DNA from: Adineta vaga
Taxonomy: Eukaryota > Rotifera
Assembly (NCBI GenBank): GCA_021613535.1
Contig: CP075496.1
Location: forward strand, 4,092,001-4,156,000
Direction of reading: 5' to 3'
Length of the DNA: 64,000 nt
Shown in pieces: positions 36,579 through 50,279 of the stretch. The position numbers and the translations under genes are program-made. The notes beneath the pieces are model-generated. The model was not told the DNA's origin and ran no database searches. It worked only from the letters and a program-made list of their open reading frames with translations. How positions within the stretch are numbered: the stretch's first letter is position 1; each line of letters opens with the position of its first letter.

Positions 36579-39500
36579 CTAGACTGATAATTGTAGTCGA
36601 CTGGCAAAAACATATGAATGAACAGATCCATCATTATTACCAAAGAAGAACATTCCATGATTATGAGCTATGGTGGTTATAGGTAGATTATCACAGATAT
36701 TTAATGTATAAACTTTCTCACAAATTTTTAAATTCCATACATCACATGAACCATTGATTAAACCAACAATTAACATTTGAGAGGAATAAAATAAACAATT
36801 GAATAGTTGATCATTTGATAAACATGTATTTGTAAAAACATCAGTACCAGATATGATATCAACTAATGTAATCGTTGTTGCAGATAAATAAGCAAGAAAA
36901 CGTCCATCGATACGAAATGATACTGATAAAATTGGTGTTGAAAGTGATGCTAATTGTTTTAAAATTTGTCCTGTTTGAAAATGACAAAGATAAACGGAAC
37001 CATCTTGACAACCAACGGATAAAAGTGAATGTTCTTCTAATACATTCATACATGTACATGATGAATCAAATGAAATATCATATTGCATGAAAAGCATGAA
37101 TGATCGATGAGAATCTGATGTAAATACATATTTTTCTTCATCCATAATCAGAAGATTTTCTAAAGACCAAAAACGAACAGTAGCATCACTTGATGATGTA
37201 CATAAGAGTGCTGGTGTCGATCGATTCGTTACATATAAATCTGTAATAACATCATCATGTAATATTTGAGATAGTATCGATGTGCCTGTATCTAAATTAT
37301 AAATATATAATGTATGATCATAACCACCGATAAATGCTAATGAACATTGTTCATTGGTATCAATGGATAAACGAACAGGTATAGATTTCAAACAAGTTAA
37401 TGGACGTGATGAGACATAGAAATAAGCGTCATTTTTACTTGAATCAACAATATAATTACGTAAGAAACCATCATCACCAATAGTTAATAAATGTGTTGTT
37501 GATAATAATGGATGTGGTATAATTCGTGTCACAGCAGTTTTATGTAAACGACAGATAGAATCAAATTCAAATTGGCCTAATTCATGTTCTTCAAATGATG
37601 ATAGAGATTGAATTCGTGGACGAATGGGATTAGATTCAATTGGATCTATTGGAGTATCAATTGGTGTTAGTGAAATACTTGTATTCGCATTCTTTTCTTG
37701 TTCACTACCTAAGTAAAAACGAAGAAAATGACAAGCTAAAGATTCTTTTAACAATTATTAAATAAACTACTTACAATCGTCTAACTCTTTTTTTGTCAGT
37801 TTTCGTGGATGTGGTTTGAAGAAAAGCTAGAATAAACGAATATTTATTTTGAAAAAAAAAGATTTTCGTAGTTTTACTTGTTTAGGAACCTGTCCAAATT
37901 CTAGAATTTGTGTTTCTAACGATAAATATTCATTAAATTCGTCAGCTGATTTAGAAATTTGATTTTCTGGTACTCCATATGTTAAATAATGAAATAAATT
38001 ATCCGCTGCTCGTGCTTCTTCTCCACGTTGTTTATAACCAAAGATAAGATCAATCCATTGATGTAAATGTTGTGAAACATAATCACTTTCTAATGCTTGA
38101 CGCATTTTATATATAAAATCATTGGGATTTTCTGCCCATGGTGGAAGAATAACATCTCCAACAGATACATCATCATGTCGAATACCGAAATCAATCGTAA
38201 ATTGATTGATTAAAAATTCTCCATCGTGCCGATGTTCTTCATCATCATTACCATTTTCAACATCATCAAATTTTGATGACATATAAAATTCAGGTATTAA
38301 TTCTTTCACATCCGAATCACTTGTTAATACACTTTTCCATGTATCAATTAGTGAATGAAATAATCGATCCGGATGATCAAATCGACCATCATTTAAACAT
38401 AAACTAAATTGTGGATAAAGTCGACAAAGAAAATAAACAAGAAAACCTGGATTGGAATAAAAACTTCCATAAAGAAAACGATGAGAATCTGATGGTAAAC
38501 TCATATTGATATAACGTTCTTTCAAACGCTCTAAACGTTCAATATTGAGTGCACCTATTGGTTTACTTAGATCACGAAATGTTTGCGGATCATTTAAATC
38601 AAGATTGACAGCTGTATAATTTCTTAATACCCATGGAAAAACTGGATATTGTGAACAATCATGAAAGGAACGTTCAGCACGATCATTTAAATAAAGTAAA
38701 TAATCATAATTTGATATTGTACCTTGTTGCCATCGTAAAGTCATATTTTCGAATGAAGTCGAATCAACTTGAACGGATGTTTGAGTTCGAACAAGATCAT
38801 AAAATCTTGAACATAACGATTCATTTGCAAAAACTAAATATAGAATTTTACTTTGATTCGTTCGTCTACAAAAACAAAAGAAAAGAAGAGAAGAGAGACA
38901 ATTTTCAAACCATATGATGAATTATATTTACAGATCAGTTAAATTAAATTGTAATTCACAACCAATATATCGAAATTTATATCGTCTTTTTCTTATTTTA
39001 CATAATGTATGTAAGTCATATTTAACAATTCGTTGTTCATTTATATTATTCAATGCTTGAAAGTAACAACATTGATCTGTTAATAAACATTTTCCAGGAT
39101 TTTGTATCAATGGTTTAATAACATACGCATCTTCTTCGAAAAGAATACGTTCATTTAAATCTTTTAATTGTTTTAAATCAAATTTAAGCATTTTTAATCG
39201 TCCTTGAACAATTGATTCAACCATCATGACTTGATCAGGATAGAGTAATGTTGTTGAACGATAAAGTTGTCCAACAACAGACAAACAATCTTCAACACTT
39301 GTATAGAAAAATTCAAACGAAAATCGATGTTTTTCATATAAAGTTGTATATGGTTCAATTCGTCCACCAATTGACATTAATGTAACAGATGAACAGATTA
39401 AAATCAAACAATTCGATGTTGTTTTCGTTGGACTTAATGGTGTTGATACGATCGTCGAAGCTGTAAGACTCAGTTCATTTTTTCTACCATCTTCAAATTT

Positions 39501-39728
39501 TAAAATTTGTTTATATAGAATTTTAATCATTGGCGAACGAATATCATTGGGAACAAAGACAAGAGATTTCGAACAAATTTTTAAACGACCTTTGATTTTC
39601 ATTTGTTCAAAATCCTTCAATGAACTTTCACAATCGACAGCATAATCTTCAAAATAGATTTCATTTGCTGAAAGATTATATAAAGAAAAGGTATGTTGTC
39701 GAACAGATGATTGACGTCGTGAAGTCAT
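36579..39728 (-). CDS. NSMAF: NSMAF/FAN, GRAM-BEACH-WD40 adaptor
   Basis: Exons 39728-38932, 38865-37878, 37826-37775 and 37708-36579 give 988 residues (human about 917). The N-terminus has a GRAM/PH-like region (YFEDYAVDCESSL, LKICSKSLVFVPND). The BEACH domain follows, with MTLRWQQGTISNYDYLLYLN, YPVFPWVLRNY, FLYGSFYSNPGFLVYFLCR and GYKQRGEEARAADNLFHYLTY. The C-terminal third holds WD40 repeats (SSSDATVRFWSLEN, LSVGCQDGSVYLC). FAN links the TNF receptor to neutral sphingomyelinase and affects lysosome/endosome size. A pyrimidine tract ending TTTTCTAG lies about 20 bases upstream of the ATG, and DCAF11 ends only 114 bases upstream on the same strand. Confidence 0.95.
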
Positions 39729-39842
39729 TTGAAGAATCTTTTTTTTTCTAGAAAACGAGGAAATTATTTATAATTAAGTCAAAAAATTGTTTGATTAAGT
39801 AAAAATAAACAAAATATAAACAAAAAACGACTTTCAAATGTC

Positions 39843-42181
39843 TTATTCTTGTACAGATGAATCTTCACCACTATCGAGATGAATATCATGATCCTGATCA
39901 TCATCATCTTCGTAGAATTGCTGAATTAATAATCTTCGTAATGTTGTTGGACGTCGTTCTGGTAAAACATCTGGTGTTTTTACTAATACTACTTTCGGAT
40001 CCAATGAAGAGTAGATTTTTGAATCGATTGATTCATCAAATGAATGTGTCCAACGTACATGTGCACGATATGTATCCCACTGAAAAAGAAAGAATAACAT
40101 TAAAAGTCTTTTTATTTGCATTTTCTCTATCTCAGTAACCTATTCTTTACACCTTTCTATTTTTGTTATTTACTATGATAATATCTCGAGTAGTTATTCA
40201 AATCATTCTCTCTGGTTTTCTTGCTGTTCTGTAATTTCTTATCAGTTATATTTTCAATATTCGAAAAGGTTAATGAGACTATTACCGATGTTGAAATAAT
40301 ATAATTATCATATGGATGCCAGGATATATCTCGAACACATCGATCACGACTATTATTTGAATTATGACTCACACGAAGACATAATTCAACAACACCAGTA
40401 AGAACATCATAAACTAAAGAAAATCGTTTGATGAATGGAAATAAAAATTGAAGAATACAAACTGCGAATGCAACCATCGGAAGACCCAGTAATAATATAT
40501 TTTTGTCCAGTTGTGAATGATGGTGAAAAATAACAACGTATTAATGTAAAACTAACAGAATGACCACGATATGTTTGAACACTTGGATCACCTGGTATAT
40601 CAATTGGTTTCGCTAATTGAAAAAGAAACAAATTATTTTTCGTTAGAATGAATAAAATGGTAAAAATTTAGTTTTACGTCGTGGTCCATAAGCATCGTAT
40701 CGATAATCCCAGCCATTATCATGATTTGCTATAGCACGACTTTTTCTATAGTTGCTTCGTTTGAAAAACGACGCATATCCCATAATTTAATACTTTGATC
40801 TTTACTATTCGATATTAAATATCTTGTATCCATCTAAGAATAACAAAATAAACTGGTTAGAAACTAAAATCATATTCTATATTAAATAAACTGACTCGAC
40901 TATCAAGAAAAGTAATTCCTCTTGTATGACCAGCAAAGACACCGACAGGTTTAGGTTGGGATTCATTCAATGCTCGTCGATCCCAAACTAAAACAAGATT
41001 ATCATCCGAACCACTAACTACTAATGAATTGGAATTATCAATAAAACGAACAGCATTAATATCGTCTCCATGTGCTTGAACCTAATGTATATGAAAGAGA
41101 ATATTCAAATTTATCTTCTAACTTCTTATATGGTAAACATTTACACGTAATGTTCGTTTTTGTTTTTCAAGATCATAAATATATACACAAGTATCATTTG
41201 AACCACCGATTATTTCTGATCCATCAGCAGAATATTGAAGAGAAAATATAGAAAAACTATGTACTTGTGGATATAAATGCAATGGAATAATAGTGGATTC
41301 TTGTTGATCTTCATTTAATTTGACCAAATAGACTTGAAAGAAATAGAAGAGATACAAAAGTCTTGACTTGATTCGTTGTTTAACTTACTGCAATCCGACC
41401 ATGTCGAATAAGCAACATGATTTCGATTGGGTGATAGAGCTGTATCTAATATTGCCCAACCGACTTCATCCACGGGATGTTCGATTAAACGTCGAAACGT
41501 TTTTGATGATGTGGTGTCAAAAACGCGCAGACAATTATCTAGAAAATAGGATCGAATAAGGAAGATTAAATTATATAACTGAATCGAACCTTGACAGGCA
41601 CTTAGAAATCGTTGTCCATCTTCAGAAAATTGTCCACAAAATGATGATCTTCCCATTGATGCAACTACTTCACCGTCATTTGGCAATAATCCAAAAAGGA
41701 AAAGATGCAAACGGAGAAAGAAAAATTCAATATCTAAGAATCTAATACCTGTCCATCAATTGATGTCGTGCAGTTGGATAGCGATGAAAATTGATTAGAC
41801 CAGTTTCACGCTAGAAAGTGATTCTATTATTTAGAAAATATTTTCTATAAAGAATTTAGATTTTCTAACCTGTTTTAAGACCGATATTAAATTTTTTCTC
41901 TCAGCTATTTTTTTCGAATATGTTTTATTAAAACATTTGACGGGATGAACATATGTTGAATATAAGTCACGTAAAGCTTCGGTCTAAGTTGAATAAGAGA
42001 TTCAAATATAGTCATAAGAAAGATTTTACTTGTTCAATAGATTTCGATTGAACATCATTTGCAGAAGATTCAGTGGCAGTGGAAGATATTGGTTCTAAAA
42101 TCGTTCAAATCGATAGTTTTTACTTTATCAACATTTTGCTTCAATACCTCTAGAGAAGAATTGAATTAAATTTCGATACAT
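39843..42181 (-). pseudogene. DCAF11: DCAF11/WDR23, WD40 substrate receptor of CUL4, with one frameshift
   Basis: Twelve exons: 42181-42148, 42094-42030, 41983-41870, 41810-41749, 41690-41590, 41538-41389, 41332-41145, 41081-40896, 40833-40678, 40612-40463, 40413-40286 and 40079-39843; about 523 residues (human 546). WD40 repeats include SMGRSSFCGQFSEDG, QYSADGSEIIGGSND, VQAHGDDINAVRF, VSGSDDNLVLVWDRR, SNSKDQSIKLWDMRR, TYRGHSVSFTLIRCYFSP and CVRDISWHP. WDYRYDAYGP matches the DCAF11 Trp-Asp-Tyr-Arg stretch. The family recruits substrates such as NRF2/SKN-1 to CUL4-DDB1. In exon 9 one A is missing from an A run (T run 40741-40745), and exon 5 follows a GG rather than AG acceptor. Both may be sequence errors in a working gene. 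Confidence 0.88.
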
Positions 42182-43145
42182 GATTGAAAACTTTATATAA
42201 AATCAGTTGGAATCTCAATTCCACTAGTTGTGTTTTCTCTTTTCAATCCTGATGATTCATTCGCTAACGTAAATGAGTCATCAAACTACTTCAACAACGA
42301 ATCTCTTGTTTTGAATGTTTATATTAGCTTATATTGAAGTGACCTTAATATCTCATTCCATAACTAAATTGATTATGACGAAATATTGTAGTATATTGTA
42401 TAACAATCGAATTCTTTCGATCGTCACTACTCCTTAGTTCCATTAACTAGTGTCATCTAGAAATGATGCTTTCAGAAACAGATTTAGGTGTTACTGTTTT
42501 GCATGTCTTATGAACTTTGAGTGTATCTGATAGATCTTACGTAGATTAAGATGTATGGTTACACTAAAAAAAGAGTTGGTTGCATAATACGTTTCTATTC
42601 AAAAGTATTATTAAGTCCAGTGTGAAGAACTAAGTAAATAGATCAGCAATGAAATCAAAAATGGTATGCGAACTTTTCTTCAAAGTATTTCCATCAAAAG
42701 ATCCATGTATTAAAGCATGGCATAGCATTGTTTAGATACTGAATAGGAGATTGTAAAGTAGCAAAAAGTTTCCTTTCCAAAGAACGATATCAATGTTATA
42801 TTGCTACATAATTGGTTCTGTACGACATCTAAATGGAAAAAAAACATTTTTATTTATTGTTTTTTCCTATAGAGTACGCTAGTTAATATTTCAGTCCTCT
42901 CTCATTTATTCATTGACGTCTTTGATTGGATGCATAGTTTATCGATTGGAACATACAATGTTGTTTTTTCTTCATTTTACAGATCTTTATCGAAAAATCA
43001 TGTAGTATTAATCCATAATCATATCTTCATTTGCACTTACCGATTCGATTGAAAACTATCGAAATAGATTGGCAAATTTCTTATGATTTGATTTGTAAAG
43101 AAATTTGTTTGTTTTCTAGATTCACCTCATTGGACTCTTATCATC
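42182..43145. other. Divergent intergenic stretch, no gene seen
   Basis: Shared upstream region of DCAF11 and RPS6. TTTTCTAG at 43114-43121, shortly before the RPS6 ATG, looks like an acceptor for a 5' UTR intron or a trans-spliced leader. Confidence 0.55.
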
Positions 43146-43941
43146 ATGAAGTTGAACATCGCTTATCCAGTATCAGGCTGTCAAAAGCTTCTTGATATCG
43201 ATGATGATCGTAAATTACGTCCATTCATGGAAAAACGTATTGCTCAAGAAGTCGATGCCAGTTGTTTGGGCAATGAATGGAAAGGTTATACATTACGTAT
43301 AACTGGTGGAAACGATAAACAAGGTTTTCCAATGATGCAAGGTGTCTTAACAAATCAACGTGTACGTTTACTTCTCGATAAACGTCATAAATGTTATCGT
43401 CAACGACGAAAGGGTGAACGTAAACGTAAATCCGTTCGTGGTTGTGTTGTTGATGGAAATTTATCCGTCATAGCTTGTGTTGTCACAAAACGTGGTGAAC
43501 AAGAAATTGAAGGTTTAACCAACAAAACAATTCCACGTCGTCTTGGACCCAAACGTGCGAATCATATTCGTAAATTATTTAATTTAAGCAAAGAAGATGA
43601 TGTACGTAAATATGTTGTTAAACGACCATTAACAAAAGAAAGCAAAAAACCACGTGTTAAAGCACCAAAAATTCAACGTTTAATTACACCAAGACGTGTT
43701 CAACGTAAACGACATTTATTATCATTGAAAAAACGACGTGCTGAAAAACAACGTGTACTTCAAAATGAGTAAGTCAAAATCAAATCATTCTTTTTGTTTT
43801 TCTAATTCAAAGATATTCATTGGAAATTTCTTTTCTAGATATGCTAAATTACTTCAACAATACGCCAAGGAAAAACGTGAACGAAAACGTAGTGAATCAA
43901 AACGTCGTTCATCAACACGATTATCCGAATCGAAAGCATAA
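43146..43941 (+). CDS. RPS6: 40S ribosomal protein S6
   Basis: Exons 43146-43768 and 43839-43941 give 241 residues (human 249). The start [19 protein letters not shown], then [40 protein letters not shown] and [12 protein letters not shown]-like sequence are unmistakable. The C-terminal tail, [18 protein letters not shown], retains the Ser-rich basic stretch phosphorylated by S6 kinases in other animals. It is a structural protein of the small subunit and a TOR signalling target. The single intron is placed near the C-terminus. Codon use is strongly biased to the CGT, GGT and AAA type, as expected for a highly expressed gene. Confidence 0.99.
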
Positions 43942-46217
43942 ATTAAGAACATTTAGAAGAATAATTATCAAAGACAACTGGAAACATGAAAATATACGAA
44001 AGAGAAAAATTGTTTTAGTTGTCTTTTTTATGTCATCAACGTTTTTCAAATAATGTTTTTCATCAAATAAACATATGATGACAAAGAAAACGTTTTTACT
44101 TTCTTAAAAAACGAAGTCTCTTCGAGAACAAGAGTTCATCTAACTTTGATAATCTCTATTTAACTCATCCATTTTATTCTGCATCAAATCGACTAATCGA
44201 TATTTCAATCGCTTAGTTATCATAATAAATGCATCTACTTCTTCTCTACTTATCAATACATGATTTCAATCAGTTAGTCGGTTTCAGCATTTAAACTTCA
44301 TTTCAAACGAAGAACCAGTTTTCTTTGGATTTATTCATGAAAAAGTCGTAAACATCTACAAACAACTAAGCTGCAGTACGAGTCTAATTCAGCGTTAATT
44401 GATCAATTGAAATTTTCTATCATGTGAAGTTAGACGTAGATAGCAGTCTGTTTTACATATTCATTCTAAATTTGTAGTTTAATCATTACTCACGCCGTTA
44501 ACTACATTGTTGTCCTCATATTCGTCCTCGTCGTTTTGCATGGAAATGCGTTTTATGTTCGTCAACAGAACATCAATGAGAATTACTATTTCGATGAATT
44601 GGTCTTGTAACAATGTAAAAAACATTACAATTCGTTTATTAGTCATCTAGTTTATGAGAAAAAAAAGATAAAAACGAAGAATTCATGTTGTTCTTCATTT
44701 CTATTAATCACATTATTGTTTCATATATTCCTGTCATATTCCTAATGAAAAAAATCACAGGATTTCTCTCGTCATTAATTCAAAAACACATAATAATAAC
44801 TGTTGTCAGTTGGATATAATGACAAAATCTCGAAAATTTATTAAAGATACTATAGTAACGTTAGAAATACTTATATCAAAGCAGTATAACTGTAATTTGT
44901 TAGATAATAGTTTATTTCACTGAGAAAATTCAACGCAATTTATCGATTGAATAAAAATTTTTAAGCTTTTTGTTGTTACTAATATTGTTAACCTTTAAGT
45001 AAATTTTTGAGGGTATGGGTGAGGTTGGAGGTGTGTTTGTGGGTGACAGAATCATAGACATACTCACCATCAAATAAATTCTGTATAATTTTTTCGAGAT
45101 TTTGTTAGTAATTCTCAACAATATTCAGAATTAAAGATATGCTATAAAGAACTATTGATTTTTATTGAGAGAAAAAAATTGATTTTTAGTTTCATTCTTA
45201 AAGTAGTCTTTATGTCGTCGGCAATCCTCTGATTCACTTGAAAACATTGTAATCATACTATATAATATTAAAAAAAGAGAAGAATCTATTTTCGATGTGA
45301 ATTAAGAAAAATCAACAGACATCCTCTCTTGTCAGTTTTTTCCTTATCAGTCAAAGTAAGCAGTCCCTAAATCGAAGTCGAAAAGTTCGGTACACATGAT
45401 CTTTAATGTATTTTTCGGTCAAAGATATAGACGTTTGTAGTGCATGAAATAGAAAACATACTTTTATTTATGCAATGCAAATAAGCATTTATTTTTCTTG
45501 CATAGAAGAAGAAAAAAATCTCCTCGTGTTTCTTTTTCCAACGACGTAAAATATTTCTATGTACTTATACCATTCAAAACGATAACGAAGTACATTGACC
45601 CTTTGCTATCATGATCGCTAGTATGAAGTCAGACCGATAATAATTCCTTAGTTGTTTTGCTTGTTTCGATATTTTTTCCCACCTCTTTTCATCGTTGAAA
45701 ATATTAGAGAAACTTAAGATGTACGATATTCGAAAGTAAAAATAAAATTATGTTTAATGCGTTAGAAGATTGGCAATGTACATCATCATGCTCTGTGAAA
45801 TGAGCCTGATGCTCTTTCGATACTACAATATCGTTGCTCTTTAGAGTATGCGGCATCCAAACGATTGCATTTTTGACTACTTTCGCCGTCGAGAATGTGT
45901 TTCTAAATATATTTATGTAGCTCTCTCGATATATATCCAACGTGTGCGAAAGCAAGAATGCAATGCATAACCTCATATGGCGCATTCATTTTTCTTCTTT
46001 GTTCTTTGTCGTTCTGCACTACGATCGCCTGTGCTATTGCTCGCAAGGCAAAAGTACGAACACTGCACCAGTCATCTACCTCTTTTCATTCTCTTTCTCT
46101 CTCTGTCTCTCTCATTCGTGTAATAAAAGAAGTAGTCTATATAAGTACGTGAACAAATCCAATATATAGAATGTTTTATAGAGTTTATCAAATTTGAATA
46201 AATCAAGAACTTTGACA
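43942..46217. other. Intergenic stretch, no gene seen
   Basis: Between RPS6 and acetyl-CoA synthetase. A locally GT-rich strip at about 45008-45050 stands out but has no repeat unit. Small ORFs lack support. Confidence 0.55.
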
Positions 46218-48890
46218 ATGCTATCAACATCAAGATACATCTATGGCAAAACAACAACTCATCGTCTAGGTCTATGGTATAAAAATACAACCGGTAAATA
46301 TGTTTACTCGTATATGCACTGTAGTAAATGATGCGTGAAATACACTTTTCCATAGGCGTTTGTGCATTTACTATTATTTTTAAAATTTATTTAAGACATC
46401 CTTCGACCAGCTTCACTGCTCAATACATTCTCGACATTTCATACGCCGTTAACTTCTTCATCGTTACGAATTAATTCTACTAATTGCAATGGAATACATA
46501 TTGCACCTGCACCTACATCAATATTATTATCTTCAACAAATGGTTTTCAATCAAAACCTATGATTACAACTTCCTATCGTTCATTATCAACCGTTTCGAC
46601 ATGGAATGAATCGTCATTACCTGATAGAATTGAATCATTAGATGAATACAGAGCATTGTATGAATTATCTACGAAAGATCCTGAACGATTTTGGAAAATG
46701 GCCGCTGAACGTTTAGATTGGTATCGTTTTCCTACAAAAATCAAAAATACAGAATTTGATTATCGTACAGATCGTGGTGTTGATATTAAATGGTATGAAG
46801 ATGGAATATTAAATGTTTGTTATAATTGTCTTGATCGTCATATTGAACATGATCATAGTATTGCCCAACAAGTTGCACTTATATTCGAACCAGATACACC
46901 AACAGAATCTCGACATCATGTTACTTACGGTGAACTTTTACGTGATGTGAAAAAATTCGCTAATGTATTGAAAAAACATGGAGTTAAAAAAGGTGATCGT
47001 GTTACTGTTTATATGCCCATGGTTGTAGAAACATGTATAGCATTACTTGCATGCGCACGTATTGGTGCTATTCATTCAGTTGTATTTGGAGGTTTTAGTG
47101 CAAATAATGTGGCTGAACGTATCTCCGATTGTGATTCAAATATTGTTATTACAAGTGATTTTGGTGTTCGTGGTGGAAAATGTTCACCATTGAAAAATAA
47201 AATAGATCAAGCTTTAAAATCGAAACAATGTAGTCGTGTAAAAACTGTTTTAGTATTCGAAAGAAATCATGGTATGCCCGAAATGAAAGATGATTGTTCG
47301 AATTTACGTGGAACACTTGAATGGAAAGAAGGAAGAGATTTTTGGGTACACGAAGAAATGGAAAAAGTTTCGGAAAATTGTGAACCAGAAAGAATGAATG
47401 CCGAAGATCCATTATTTGTTGTAAGTAGATAGTAAAATAAATACTCGAAAGACAGAATTTGTTTTCTTTTCTTTTTTTCCCTAGCTTTATACAAGTGGTT
47501 CAACAGGAAAACCAAAAGGTATTGTTCATACGACAGGTGGTTATTTAGTATATACAAATTTAACATTTAAATATGTATTTGATTATACTCCGGGTGATGT
47601 TTATATGTGTACTGCAGATGTTGGTTGGATTACAGGACATTCATGTAAGTAATGAATATTAATTAGAATTAAGGAGAAATCTCATTGATATATTCAGATG
47701 TTCTTTACGGTCCATTGTCGAATCGAGCAGCAACTGTTATTTATGAAGGAGTACCAACATATCCAGATGTATCACGTTTTTGGAATATAATTGATAAACA
47801 TCAAGTTAATATATTCTATACAGCACCAACAGCAATTCGATCCTTGATGGCACATGATGATGAATATGTGACGAAGACAAGTCGACAATCATTAAAAGTT
47901 CTTGGTTCAGTTGGTGAACCTATTAATCCTGAAGCATGGGAGTGGTATCATACTGTTGTGGGTAAGATGAAACTTGATTTCATTGATTTTAATCAATGAT
48001 TTTCATTATAGGTGAAAAACGATGTCCAATTATCGATTCATGGTGGCAAGTAAAGTGGATAATGTCTATTCGATTGTTTTATCTATACGTTAGTTTTTTT
48101 TCCTACATTATTCTAGACAGAAACAGGTGGTATGATGATTGCACCGATGGCAAATGCTTGGGAATTAGAACCAGGTTCGGCAACACTTCCATTTTTTGGT
48201 GTTAAAACACAATTATTTGATAAATCAACGAAAAAACCATTAAAACCACCAAATACAGGTGAATTATGTATTGCTGATTCATGGCCAGGTCAAGCACGTA
48301 CTCTCTATGGTAATCATGAACGTTTTGTCGAAGTTTATTTTAAACAATATCCAAACTATTATTTTACTGGTGATGGCTGTGAAATAAAACAAAATGGATA
48401 TCATCACATAACTGGTCGAGTGGTTCGTAGATACATCTCAATAGAAAAGCCAAATCTAAATTTCTGTTTCTATTCTGCATAGGATGATGTTCTTGTTATT
48501 AGTGGTCATAATATTGGTACAGCTGAAGTCGAAGCAGCTCTTGATCATCATCATGGTATCTCAGAATCTGCTGTTGTTGGCTATCCAGATCCAAAGAAAA
48601 ATCAAGGAATGTATTGTTTTGTAACATTAAAAGATCATGTTAAAGAAAGTGAAGAACTTCGAAAAGAATTAATCAAACTTGTACGAGACACCATCGGTGC
48701 ACATGTACATCCAGATATAATACATTTCACACCAAATCTACCGAAAACACGCAGTGGAAAAATTATGCGACGTATTCTACGTAAAATTGTTGAACCTGAT
48801 ATCAGTAATCTTGGTGATATATCGACATTAACTGATCCAAGTGTTGTCGACGAAATTATTAAAAAATCTCCACGAACAAAACGTTCGTGA
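46218..48890 (+). CDS. ACSS: Acetyl-CoA synthetase (AMP-forming)
   Basis: Exons 46218-46293, 46396-47420, 47485-47644, 47698-47961, 48012-48049, 48117-48422 and 48483-48890 give 758 residues, longer than ACSS1/2 (about 700). The extra N-terminus is rich in Ser, Thr, Arg and Leu without acidic residues at first, consistent with a mitochondrial presequence; an internal ATG at 46560 would give a cytosolic-size form. Core motifs include [34 protein letters not shown] (the P-loop-like ATP site), [37 protein letters not shown] and [12 protein letters not shown] with the catalytic lysine. It converts acetate, ATP and CoA to acetyl-CoA. The sixth intron has a GTTCGT donor. Confidence 0.97.
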
Positions 48891-49263
48891 GAGAAATAAA
48901 CAAAAGAACTTAAAAGACATTTTGTTTTTGTAAAGTTTTCTCGTTTTGATTTTTTTAGTATAGTTAAACTTTCTCTATAGTTTCAAAGATTTTATCGGTA
49001 TCTGAATTCTTCTCAACTAGAAGACTAATGTTCATATTCACTGTCTAACATTTACTTTGCAATTCAATTGTTATTTTAACATATTAGATAGATAAATCGA
49101 ACTTTAATCCGATCATTTATCCATATTACTTTTATGAAAACGAAGAGGAAGAAGAATAAAACACAAATTACTGTCAAATACCGATAGACTTGCATAAATT
49201 ATCCAAAATGAATAAAAACTGGAATTCAAGAAAGAGATTATACAAAATAAGAGATAGATGAGA
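48891..49263. other. Short convergent intergenic stretch
   Basis: 3' ends of acetyl-CoA synthetase and CPTP-like gene. AT-rich; nothing else seen. Confidence 0.65.
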
Positions 49264-50145
49264 TCACGGTAATTTTGTCAAATGATTCGTTCGAAAAAGT
49301 TCTTGTGTTGTACGTTCTATGATATTACACGATTGTATTATTTCATTACAAAAAACATCAATTTCTTCAGCCGTACGTTTTCGAAGTAATTTATCGACAA
49401 GATCTTGTCGACTTGGAAGAGTTAATTTGAGAGCAGCATGAATTCTAGGAAGAAAAAAAAAAAGTATTTTTTTATTATTCATTTGAAAGCTATCGACATT
49501 ATCACATACGTATATCGAACAGGCCATAGATGGAAGCGTGCCATTGTTGCTGAATAAGCAGTCCAGGCAATCGATGCTGAGCTGGCATCATCTGGTGCCG
49601 TTCGCATTTCAGTTAGAAAAGCAGAGATAAAAGCTAATGCTCGATGTAGTCGCAATAATGTTCGTGATCCATTTGGTAATGGTTTACCAGATGGAAGGAA
49701 AAAAGGCGTGTCTCGTGTTTGAATACGACCGGATTCGATTTCATATGTAATCATTGATTGAATTGAATAATAATTAACCGGATCAAGACGTTCAAGTTCT
49801 CTGAGAACATTTAATTTTATGGATAAATCATTTGTTGCCCATTCAAAAATCGTTCCAAGCGAAGAAACAAATCTGTAGAAAAAAATTTGAAATGAAATTT
49901 TCTGCTTTCTTCCAAGCAATATCATCTTACGTGCATAATTCTTCATAAGCACGAACATATTCACAAAGAACAAGTGTATGATCTGGTTTTACGCAATTAA
50001 CAAATGCATCACGAAGTATTTTCAAATCAAATTGGCGTGTTGTTGTTGTTGTTGTTGTTTGTTTTGAAACTTCAGGTGTATTCATGAATGAATCAGTTGG
50101 TGTAATTGTATTTGTAGTTATTTGTGTTTCTGGAGCAGATGACAT
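49264..50145 (-). CDS. CPTP: Ceramide-1-phosphate transfer protein-like (GLTP fold)
   Basis: Exons 50145-49931, 49872-49510 and 49444-49264 give 252 residues (human CPTP 214). After a Thr-rich N-terminus the GLTP domain reads FVSSLGTIFEWATNDLSIKLNVL, with the Asp and Lys of the headgroup site. SIQSMITYEIESG, SRTLLRLHRALAFI (two site arginines) and ARFHLWPVRY (the site His) follow. These residues and the SLGTIF start match CPTP rather than GLTP, which has a Trp in the site. CPTP moves ceramide-1-phosphate between Golgi and other membranes. No ATG lies further upstream in frame; the AG at ATAG, two bases before the ATG, could be a splice acceptor. The orphan gene ends 134 bases upstream on the same strand. 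Confidence 0.9.
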
Positions 50146-50279
50146 GGCTATTTCGTGTAATATCACAGTTAGATCTTCTGTTCGAAAATGTAATTATCTG
50201 AAAATATATGAAAAAATAATACATATATATATATAAGAATAATTTGAAATTATTTAAAACAAAACAAATAGATGTTATT

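Noticed and set aside
44930-45121. GT-rich strip resembling telomere repeats (TGTGGG)
   Set aside because: Only one such unit is present and there is no array.
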